From contig CAMAXD010000006.1 in assembly GCA_945861975.1 (NCBI GenBank), forward strand, positions 1 through 51,176: 51,176 nt of DNA, written 5' to 3'. A program made the position numbers and the translations under genes. Below are positions 10,460 through 18,161 of the stretch, in pieces. The notes under the pieces are model-generated. The model searched no databases. It worked only from the letters and a program-made list of their open reading frames with translations, and was not told the origin of the DNA. Source of the stretch: Candidatus Kuenenia stuttgartensis. Lineage in GTDB: Bacteria; Planctomycetota; Planctomycetia; Planctomycetales; Planctomycetaceae. Each line of letters begins with the position of its first letter. Within the stretch, counting starts at the first letter, position 1.

Positions 10460-10823
10460 GTGAAGTTTTTCCATCTGGCATCGTGGGCTGACTCTGTGGC
10501 CTGCAATCAACGCGTTAATGTTCGCGACCGGAGCTAATGATTGGTGTGCGGCTCACAAAAACAACAGAATCCTGGCCGCATGGGCAGCTGAGCATGAAAC
10601 CTGTCCATTTCTCCGCAAAACATCGACTGGCTGTCTGAGTCAGGCGACGGTTGGGAGAGGGACGAGTTTGTTGAGGCGGGACTCAGTCGGTTCGAACCCC
10701 GTGCGATTGCAAGTGATTCTTAACTTCGGTAGTGTTTGGTGATGTGCTTAGGATCGGTAAACAGGTACGAGCGGCAATTCAGATTTAATCCAGCTGACGT
10801 CAATGTTGCGGGAGGGTTTCGAT

Positions 10824-11393
10824 TTGACGCGAGATTATGATCTGTTGGATGACGCTGATCTTATCAAGCAGCACCTGCCTGAACGCGGTGAACGGAAGAA
10901 GAGTTACTTGGTTGTGTACTCCTGCGGTTCCTGCTGCAGTTGTTGCTGCTGCTGCCTCCACACACTTGGTGGCGTGATTGGGGCGGCCGTTGCAGGAGAC
11001 TATTGCCCAGAAGATGATGTGCAGAATGTTTCTGATGCATGGGAGGGCACAGCGGAGCCTCGCAAACATCTGCCAAGCAGCCAGGGACAGTTTTGGAGTA
11101 GTTTTTTTATTGTCATCGTGATCGGTGCTGTAATAGCGTCGAACTTCGAACCGTGGGATGATCCTACGGCACCAGCCGAATCAATATATGTATTGGTTTT
11201 GATATTCGGGCCCGCATGGATGCTCGGGGCCAGCCTTCTGGCTGCGATTCGGATTGCGATCCGCAGAGACCTCCCATTCAGAGACCGTTATTGGGCCCAG
11301 CTTGGCAAAATAACAGGGGGCATGTTACTAGGTGCCCTTGTTGGCCTGTTGGTTATGGGGTTACTTGCCATGCTTATTACTGGGGGCCGTTGA
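10824..11393 (+). CDS. Cys-tract membrane protein; candidate TOMM/RiPP substrate
   Basis: ORF given from 10803, but a GGGAGGG Shine-Dalgarno at about 10810-10816 supports TTG start at 10824: MTRDYDLLDDADLIKQHLPERGERKKSYLVVYSCGSCCSCCCCCLHTLGGVIGAAVAG, followed by three predicted TM helices. Overlaps the next gene (TGATG). Confidence 0.82.
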   Translation: MTRDYDLLDDADLIKQHLPERGERKKSYLVVYSCGSCCSCCCCCLHTLGGVIGAAVAGDYCPEDDVQNVSDAWEGTAEPRKHLPSSQGQFWSSFFIVIVIGAVIASNFEPWDDPTAPAESIYVLVLIFGPAWMLGASLLAAIRIAIRRDLPFRDRYWAQLGKITGGMLLGALVGLLVMGLLAMLITGGR

Positions 11394-12091
11394 TGGGCGA
11401 CGCTTCTGATACCAAGAGTGCAAACGCAGCAGTGCATGCACCTTTGTCGCACCAGGCAAAAAACGGCCGGAGGTCCAGAAAGCGATCGGTCACAGGCATC
11501 CTTCTGACTGTATTGCTCAGCTTTTCATTGCTGTTGGGCGCGTGTTACCTGCGTGGGACCTCGGCAGTCAGTAAAATGGATGACCCTGCCACTCCTGAGC
11601 AGGGAGCCCTCACGAAAATCGTCATGTCCGACGATGGGAATCGAGAAATTCGAACGGCCGTAGTAATCCCGGTTGCGATCGAACAGGCGTGGGAAATGCT
11701 GTCGGGCGACGAGTGGCAGAAACTGTTTGAGTCCGTGCGTCAGAAAGAGCAAGCAGGATCGCTGGAACGAAATCGCCGACATGTCATCGCCGACGTCATG
11801 ACGCCCCTGGGGACAATTACACTGGACATGATCGTGACGATGGAGGAGCTGCCCGGTGGCGGCTATCAAGCCTGGTGGGACGCACCGGCGGATGATCTGA
11901 TTATTAATAAGGGGAATATTCGAATCACGCCACAAGGCCCCGGTCAAACGCTTTTTGTCTATACGGCTCAAAGGAAGTACCGGCAATATCCGGAGTTTCT
12001 TGTCAACAACATGTTGCTGAATCATCAATCAGACGTGGTCAACACGGTCCAAAAACGAATGATCGCCGCTGCAGGCGGCGCCCCCCAATGA
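11393..12091 (+). CDS. Membrane-anchored SRPBCC/START-like domain protein
   Basis: ATG at 11393 overlaps the preceding stop (TGATG); N-terminal TM (GILLTVLLSFSLLLGACYL), then NREIRTAVVIPVAIEQAWEMLSG...GTITLDMIVTMEELPGGGYQAWW, an SRPBCC-like pattern. Confidence 0.72.
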   Translation: MGDASDTKSANAAVHAPLSHQAKNGRRSRKRSVTGILLTVLLSFSLLLGACYLRGTSAVSKMDDPATPEQGALTKIVMSDDGNREIRTAVVIPVAIEQAWEMLSGDEWQKLFESVRQKEQAGSLERNRRHVIADVMTPLGTITLDMIVTMEELPGGGYQAWWDAPADDLIINKGNIRITPQGPGQTLFVYTAQRKYRQYPEFLVNNMLLNHQSDVVNTVQKRMIAAAGGAPQ

Positions 12092-13008
12092 ATGCCGCTT
12101 ACGCTTATCCGCAATGTGCCCTGCCGTTTACCGTGATTGCAGACGGCGAGCTGCTGCATCTCATTGCAGGCGAGGATGTGCGTTACTCTATTCGTGCCGG
12201 ATCGCTCGCCTCGTCCATGTCCAGCCTGCTAAGGCGATGCGATGGGCGAACATTGCTCTCAACATTGCTGCTTGAAGTTCCCGATGCGGATCGTGAGGCG
12301 GCACGCAAACTGATGGAACGGCTCTACGGCGAACGCATCCTGATTGACGGGCCAGTGGAGGGGCTCCTGATTCCCAACTCGTTCCGCCTGGCAGTCGAGG
12401 GACGGGGCGAGTTAGCTGATCGATTAAAAACAACGGCCAGAGAACGCCGATTCAGTCTTGAGCCTGAGCCGAACGTCACGGAAGCCGCAGTCCCAAATCC
12501 CGCAAATCAATCGTTGTGGCCCATCCTGCCCGCGTCCGTGACGCAGTCAGCCTCGGCGCTGAGCGTGTTGTGCCAGGACGCACTTGATCCCGGCGCAGTA
12601 CTTCAATTCAACACTCGTTGCCAGCAGGCTGCAGCGGGGCCATGGCTTTGGGCGACGACGGGGCCGGCGAGCCGTGGCTTTGTGAGTCCCGTGTTTCTGC
12701 CAAATGCAGGCCCTTGTCTGGAATGTCTGATGCGACATTTTCAGTGGCTGTCTCCGGCACCACATCTTTATGAATCTCTCGTGAAACATGGGCAGAACGA
12801 AGGTCATTTCACTGCAGTCCCGTTTCCCTCTGAGGGCCTGACAATTCTGGAGCAGCTTGTTTTCTGGAAGCTGGGCCAGTTGAACGATTCGCCGCTGTCC
12901 GCTGTCTTTCGATTGCATGTGCTTGAGCTGGATTCCATGGAAGTGAGCGGGCACCGGGTCTTCAAGGATCCAGCTTGTCAGGGGTGCTCCCGTGCCCGCA
13001 TGGTATGA
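12088..13008 (+). CDS. TOMM leader-peptide-binding scaffold / ocin-ThiF-like (SagC-like) cyclodehydratase partner
   Basis: ATGA overlap with upstream gene; N-terminal winged-helix-like region; paired CxxC motifs (GPCLECLMRHFQW and CQGCSRA) suggesting a Zn tetrathiolate; immediately followed by YcaO. Confidence 0.78.
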   Translation: MNAAYAYPQCALPFTVIADGELLHLIAGEDVRYSIRAGSLASSMSSLLRRCDGRTLLSTLLLEVPDADREAARKLMERLYGERILIDGPVEGLLIPNSFRLAVEGRGELADRLKTTARERRFSLEPEPNVTEAAVPNPANQSLWPILPASVTQSASALSVLCQDALDPGAVLQFNTRCQQAAAGPWLWATTGPASRGFVSPVFLPNAGPCLECLMRHFQWLSPAPHLYESLVKHGQNEGHFTAVPFPSEGLTILEQLVFWKLGQLNDSPLSAVFRLHVLELDSMEVSGHRVFKDPACQGCSRARMV

Positions 13009-14230
13009 GAGCCGTTTCACGGGAATCTTCAACCTCCTCGTACACGTCGAGCTGCGACCGCATGATCCGTCTTTAGCGATGACAGCCGGTGAAGTGCCCG
13101 GCTGGAACACTGGGGAGGAGCAAATTGCGTGCTCCGGTGCTGGCTGGTCGGCGGAAGCTGCGGAGCAGGCGTGTGTGGGTGAGGCCATCGAACGAATGCT
13201 GGCACGCGTGCTGCCTGCTGATGAATCGCTCCAGTCATCATGGGCTACATGGCCACTGGACGAACCTGCCATCGATCCCGGACGCTGGGTTTTGTTTCAT
13301 TCGGAGCAATACAAATCGCTCGGATTCCCCTTTCCTTCCCTGACACCGGAGACGATCTGCCGGTGGGTCTGCTGTCGTGAAGCCTCGACCGGCGAGCCCG
13401 CATGGGTTCCTGAGGAATTGGTGTACCTGATGCCAAGATACGGTGAGTGTCAGCATCACACATTCGGCTTCTCGACAGGCCTTTCCAGTGGCCGTATGGG
13501 CGATCCGATCCTGTTGCGAGGTGCTCAGGAAGTCATCGAAAGAGACGCCATCGTCGGTGGATGGTGGGGCGTCTACCCCGTCGAGGAGTGGGACACTGAA
13601 AGCATTCGCGATTTGCTTGGTCCTGATGTCTGGAGTCGCATTGATCGCCCGAATCTCAAGTATCGCTTCTATCACATTCGCACGCCCTACAGCAATCATG
13701 TGACCATGGTCACCGTGAGTGGGCCCGATCACGAAGGCTGGGTCTTCTCTGTAGGTTCTTCGTGTCGTGAAACTCGTCGGGCCAGCTGGATGAAATCCAT
13801 TCTTGAAGCCGTGCAGGGCCGACATTGCCTGCGGACTCTGCTGTCGAGGTGGCATAAAGAAGGGCAACCGGAATTGAAGGTTCCCAAGACGTTCTTTGAG
13901 CACGCGATGTACTATGTCCTGAACCCCGAACGACTGTCAGAGACCGTGCTGGAAAAATCTATTAAGCCAACGTGCGATCCCCACGCCGATGGCACAGACA
14001 GGCTTCAGGACCTGCAGGCGAAACTTGGGAAAGACCATCCCGTTCTTTTCCGAAACCTCACGCCGCCATGGTTTGTCTCGCCCCCCTTGGATTGGCTCGT
14101 GTTGCGTGTATTGATCCCTGGACTACAACCGCTGCACGGGGATCATCGTCTGCCGTTTCTCGGGGGCCCAATGTGGCAGCACCGAAACGCCGCCGAATGG
14201 GTCTCCGTGCCGCCTCATCCATTTGCCTGA
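12992..14230 (+). CDS. YcaO-domain protein, TOMM-type azoline synthetase (SagD-like)
   Basis: GTG start overlapping the upstream gene; YcaO signatures SAEAAEQACVGEAIERMLARV and HHTFGFSTGLSSGRMGDPILLRGAQEVIERDAI; Pro-rich C-terminus VSVPPHPFA as in TOMM YcaO proteins. Confidence 0.92.
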   Translation: MPAWYESRFTGIFNLLVHVELRPHDPSLAMTAGEVPGWNTGEEQIACSGAGWSAEAAEQACVGEAIERMLARVLPADESLQSSWATWPLDEPAIDPGRWVLFHSEQYKSLGFPFPSLTPETICRWVCCREASTGEPAWVPEELVYLMPRYGECQHHTFGFSTGLSSGRMGDPILLRGAQEVIERDAIVGGWWGVYPVEEWDTESIRDLLGPDVWSRIDRPNLKYRFYHIRTPYSNHVTMVTVSGPDHEGWVFSVGSSCRETRRASWMKSILEAVQGRHCLRTLLSRWHKEGQPELKVPKTFFEHAMYYVLNPERLSETVLEKSIKPTCDPHADGTDRLQDLQAKLGKDHPVLFRNLTPPWFVSPPLDWLVLRVLIPGLQPLHGDHRLPFLGGPMWQHRNAAEWVSVPPHPFA

Positions 14231-14972
14231 GTGGAAAACCACAATGAATTCTCTCACCTCATGGTTGCGGCTGATGGAACTGGATCGCCTCTATTTGCCA
14301 GAGCTCGTCCAGCGAATAGAACGGGCGGAAGCTGACGCCAATGTCGCCGAACCTCGCCGCTACCCCGGCTACCCGAAATGGCCGCTGCCACGCAACCGCC
14401 GACGCTGGCGGCACAGCCTCGACGGGGTGCTCGCCAATCGCCGTTCCCCCCGAAAGCTGAAGACACAGTTCCCGGCAATCCACACGCTCGGGCGATTGCT
14501 GCAAGCCTCGCACGGAATCACGGGTGACCAGTTTCGCGGCCCAGCGCCGTCCGCTGGAGGGCTGCAGGCGGTTGAGTTGTTTGTCGTCCACTGGCAGGGC
14601 GGCTGGCTTCCGGCAGGCGTTTATCACTACGACCGGGTTGGCCACGAGCTGTCGCAGCTTTCTGCCGGGACAACTCCTGAACGATGGCGGGAACTCGTTC
14701 CATCCCTTCACCGAATCGAGGGAGGCGCGTTTCTTTGGCTGATGATTGGGGAAACTCAGCGAGTTGCTGAAAAGTATGGTGAACGCGGGGACCGCTTCCT
14801 GCTGCTGGAGGCAGGACACCTCATGCAGAACCTTTGTCTGGTTTCGGCGAGTGTTGGTCTTAGCACCGTTCCCATGGGCGCCTGCCTGGAGCGTGAAATC
14901 GCCACGGAACTCCGCCTGCCACAGACCGACAGCGTGCTTTATGCGGGCGTCTGTGGTGAACCCGTACACTGA
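14223..14972 (+). CDS. SagB-type nitroreductase-like dehydrogenase
   Basis: 249 aa; RRSPRKLKTQFPAIHTLGRLLQASHGIT, PAPSAGGLQAVELFVV and LEAGHLMQNLCLVSASVGLSTVPMGA are SagB/McbC-type nitroreductase motifs; overlaps YcaO stop (alternative ATG at 14244). Confidence 0.93.
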   Translation: MPEWKTTMNSLTSWLRLMELDRLYLPELVQRIERAEADANVAEPRRYPGYPKWPLPRNRRRWRHSLDGVLANRRSPRKLKTQFPAIHTLGRLLQASHGITGDQFRGPAPSAGGLQAVELFVVHWQGGWLPAGVYHYDRVGHELSQLSAGTTPERWRELVPSLHRIEGGAFLWLMIGETQRVAEKYGERGDRFLLLEAGHLMQNLCLVSASVGLSTVPMGACLEREIATELRLPQTDSVLYAGVCGEPVH

Positions 14973-15026
14973 AACGCGGCACATTCCTGAAAGGTTCAAT
15001 TCCATGCCATAACGAGGAATTTAACA

Positions 15027-15125
15027 GTGGCCTCGCAGCATCATGACACTCACACGTGGAACCGCGCCACAGCCGTGGCAGCTGCCTGGGTGATCGGTTC
15101 AGCTCTAGTGATTTCCCTCACTTAA
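15027..15125 (+). CDS. 32-aa single-TM micro-ORF ending the TOMM operon
   Basis: GTG start preceded by cGAGGAAtttaaca; MASQHHDTHTWNRATAVAAAWVIGSALVISLT*; TAA lies at the base of an intrinsic terminator. Confidence 0.55.
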   Translation: MASQHHDTHTWNRATAVAAAWVIGSALVISLT

Positions 15126-15162
15126 ACCCTTGGATTGCGTCTTTCGCAACCCAAGGGTTTTT
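15123..15162 (+). terminator. Rho-independent terminator of the TOMM operon
   Basis: aaacccttggattgcg-tctt-tcgcaacccaagggttttt: long near-perfect stem (AAACCCTTGG/CCAAGGGTTT plus TTGCG/CGCAA) followed by a T run. Confidence 0.92.
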
Positions 15163-15211
15163 CATGCGCCGACGGTGAGCACTCACAAAACCGCCGCCCT
15201 ATCGCGCTTTC

Positions 15212-15340
15212 TCGCAACAACTTGCGACAAGCCCCGTACTCGGCTGGTTGTCTCCTGTGAAAAACAGAGACACCGCAAAACGAACCTCTCCAGACGTCTC
15301 GGCTCCCGAGAACGCGTTTTGTCTCTCGAAAACAGAGACA
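15212..15340. repeat. Array of three short inverted repeats (hairpins)
   Basis: tcgcaa-caac-ttgcga (15212-15227); tgtctcctgtgaaaaacagagaca (15249-15272); tgtctct-cgaaaac-agagaca (15320-15340). Confidence 0.7.
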
Positions 15341-15411
15341 CACCCGGCTCGGGTCATGATCCCCATTGGCTCCACTAAGCAGTTTCCGATTTTCCGAATC
15401 GCGTTTTGGGG

Positions 15412-15669
15412 TTATGTGACCGTGGGGTTATGACCACCGCTGAAGAACCCCGAATCATTCAGATCTGGCCAACGCAGTTCGATGTTGCTGGGAAGTGAAT
15501 ACAGAGGGTCGTTCGCCTGTTCAATGTCGAAAACCATCGACCCAACGCCTCTGCCGCTTTGAACGTTAGCGAGTGATCCTTCATCTGCTAAAGTCGTCGC
15601 CTGCGCTGTCTCGGCGGAGACTGCGACGTGCGGCGCGAAGAACAGGATCGCAGTTACAAGTGCACTCAA
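15412..15669 (-). CDS. Possible small secreted protein
   Basis: 85 aa; signal-like SALVTAILFFAPHVAVSAETAQA; non-ATG start; no homology recognised. Confidence 0.35.
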   Translation of the reverse strand: MSALVTAILFFAPHVAVSAETAQATTLADEGSLANVQSGRGVGSMVFDIEQANDPLYSLPSNIELRWPDLNDSGFFSGGHNPTVT

Positions 15670-15830
15670 AGGAGTTCAAGCCTGCAACCCAAAGGATCCC
15701 CAAAACGCATCCAGATTTCAACGGACAAAGCGTCAAACGACATGGTGCTTAAGGCAAATACCACGTTACTATGCCCAACTCAGTGGCCTGTGCGTCGTCA
15801 ACATTTTTTTCTTCCAATGTGGACGATGTG

Positions 15831-16283
15831 ATGATTCCTAAGATGCGGCTTGCGGTTTCACTTGTGGTCTGGGCACTCTATTTTGCGGCGTGTGTGGCTC
15901 CCGCTGTGGATATCAGCTATGAAGGGACGAACCATATGGCGCTTTTTAGGCCGCAAGACGTACCCGGATTTATTGCTCTCCTGGTCGGCTGGGAGAAACC
16001 ACGGACCTTGCCCTGGTCCGCCAACCTTTTCTTCGTCGCCGGGTGGATCTGCTTATGTCGCAAGAATGCGGTCGCTGCGTTGATCCTTGGAATTGCTGCA
16101 GCACTCCTGGGCCTTACTTCATGGATCTTCATTCCCGAGCCCTATAAAAACCTGCTTGTGGGCTACTACCTTTGGCAGTTGAGTCTTGTGTTGTTCGCCA
16201 TCGGGTCTTTTTTAATCTGGCATCGGACTGAGATTGAGAAGCAGAGCTCTGAATCCAATGCTCCCAAGCACTCAGTCAGATAG
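15831..16283 (+). CDS. Small multi-pass membrane protein
   Basis: Start MIPKMRLAVSLVVWALYFAACVAPAVD; four hydrophobic helices; ORF given from 15771. Confidence 0.65.
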   Translation: MIPKMRLAVSLVVWALYFAACVAPAVDISYEGTNHMALFRPQDVPGFIALLVGWEKPRTLPWSANLFFVAGWICLCRKNAVAALILGIAAALLGLTSWIFIPEPYKNLLVGYYLWQLSLVLFAIGSFLIWHRTEIEKQSSESNAPKHSVR

Positions 16284-16636
16284 TATCAAAGCCTCGGCCT
16301 GATCTGTGCTTACTTCCTTGGGGTGAATATTCCGGCAATCGATTAAAGACCTAGCGGGCCTTTAAAAAACGAACGAAGAGCGGCTGTCGGGGAGCTCCGC
16401 AATAATAGCGGCCGATGTGGATGTGATGTCATCGACTGCGCACGAGCCGCCGCCCAGTCACCCTCTACGTAATGTGCAGGCGACACAGAGACGAGCTCCT
16501 CCTCCTATCAGTCGCTCTCGCGAGCTGTACTGCTGGAACTCACTGGTCCCCCACCATGATGCTTGAGAATGCCATCACCGCGCAGCTTGTTGTCCTTCGT
16601 GGGATCACGCAGAATCAACGAATGCACTGATGCGGA

Positions 16637-17137
16637 TCATGGCCTGCGTGGTTCCAGACTCGGATCGAGTCTGATGGCCTCGGTTTCGTCCTTGATGGCG
16701 GCGTCAGTGTCACCTTTGCTGCGCCAGACGCTGGCGCGGTTGTAGTAAGCAATGGCTGACGCAGGGTCAAGCTCGATCACTTTCGTGTAGTCTCTGATAG
16801 CAGCCGATTCGTTGCCTCTATCGGCCCACGCAACTCCTCGATCGAAATAAGCATCCAAAAACATAGGGTCGAGCCGGATAGCGTCGCTCAGGTCTTTAAT
16901 GGCGCCAACAGTATCGCCTTTGTCAAACAACGCCCGCCCTCGGCTGCCATAAGCAGTCACAGCCTTCGGATCGAGCCGGATGACTTCGGTGTAGTCCCTG
17001 ATCGCAGCCTCTAACTCGGCTTTGCTCTGCCAAGCGCCAATTCGCTCGGCGTAAACACTCACAGGCATCGGCTTTCGCCCGTTTATTTTATACAACCATG
17101 CAAAGATCAAGAGTATGCCCACCACGACAAGTGGCAA
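16637..17137 (-). CDS. TPR-repeat membrane-anchored protein
   Basis: N-terminal TM then repeated TPR units (AIRDYTEVIRLDPKAVTAYGSRGRALFDKGDTVGAIKDLSDAIRLDP...). Confidence 0.88.
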   Translation of the reverse strand: MPLVVVGILLIFAWLYKINGRKPMPVSVYAERIGAWQSKAELEAAIRDYTEVIRLDPKAVTAYGSRGRALFDKGDTVGAIKDLSDAIRLDPMFLDAYFDRGVAWADRGNESAAIRDYTKVIELDPASAIAYYNRASVWRSKGDTDAAIKDETEAIRLDPSLEPRRP

Positions 17138-17356
17138 TAGATCGGCAACGCCATCTAGCCCTTAAACAAGCGTACTCGTTTTGTTTGAAATCGCAAATCT
17201 CGCAGCGCAGCGGTCCACGGGCGGCGCTGAGTGCCGCAGGAAATCTTGTTAGTATCGTCAGGCATAGGCATTAGAATTTCAGTAAGTCGGTGATCGGCGG
17301 GACCAAAGCATCCGAGCTTCGGTTTCGTGAGCGCCGCGGCTCAAAGATCCCAGGTG

Positions 17357-18015
17357 TCAGTTTCGCAGTGGCGGGTTCAGGCAGTCCTGCAGGCGGAAGA
17401 GCGTTTCCAGAGAGCTCGACCATGCGAGTGGGCCGAAGGTCAGGCGTCGAGCGCTGCCGATGATTTGAGTGGGAATCAGAATCATCGTCTGTCGGAAGGT
17501 GCTGAAGTCCATTCGCAGCAGGCGGTGCTTTTCCGCTTTGAGTTTTGCCTTCTGCTTTGGCCGCCCGGACTCTTTCAGCGACAAAAGCCAGCCAGCATTT
17601 CAGGTTCCATGCCAGTGATGCCATCACCATGTAGGCTCCGTTACTGATAGTGGAGTGCAATGGTGCAGCAAACGCTCCCATCTGTTTGCCCTGGCTGCTG
17701 ATGTTTTCCTGGTCGCAGCGTTTGTTGGCTGCCAGCACAATTTCTTCCGCGGACTTCTCGGTGCTGCTGACGTTGGTGATGTAAAAGAAGAAGGGAGAAT
17801 CGTCGATCAGCTTTCACTGACCTTTCGTCACGGACACTTGCTTGTGAAGCAGAATCATGCGATAGGTCTGGTCGCATTCGCCCGGCGAATAAGCAAACTC
17901 AGCGACGAATTCGTTCTCCAGCCGTTTGTTCTTGTATTCCTTTTCGACAACCACTTGTTCTTTGGTATTGGGGCGACGAGCTCGCGGCTTTTCCGATGTT
18001 CTCTGTTGACGGTGA
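17357..18015 (-). pseudogene. IS1380-family transposase remnant (C-terminal half)
   Basis: VEKEYKNKRLENEFVAEFAYSPGECDQTYRMILLHKQVSVTKGQ*KLIDDSPFFFYITNVSST...ANKRCDQENISSQGKQMGAFAAPLHSTISNGAYMVMASLAWNLKCWLAF, then frameshift to LLRMDFSTFRQTMILIPTQIIGSARRLTFGPLAWSSSLETLFRLQDCLNPPLRN*. Confidence 0.82.
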
Positions 18016-18161
18016 AGCGCTTACGTAGTGTAGAAGATGCCCCTCAGATGAATCAACTGCACGTGCCAGAGCTCTGAGCCACTCCTGCATCCAATCCGCG
18101 AAGCAATAGATGACTGAGTGTGATGGCTATGGTTTTTTGCACCTATTCGGCCGCCCGGATA

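Noticed and set aside
10660-10725. tRNA-like T-loop sequence ggttcgaacccc
   Set aside because: The flanking 5-bp T-stem does not pair (GTCGG versus CCCGT has a C-C mismatch) and no acceptor or anticodon stem is evident.
12547-13903. Long minus-strand ORFs (241 and 221 aa) opposite the scaffold/YcaO genes
   Set aside because: Antisense shadow ORFs of high-confidence TOMM genes, no recognisable domain or RBS.
14259-15005. 248-aa minus-strand ORF opposite the SagB-like gene
   Set aside because: Fully antisense to a well-supported nitroreductase-family CDS.
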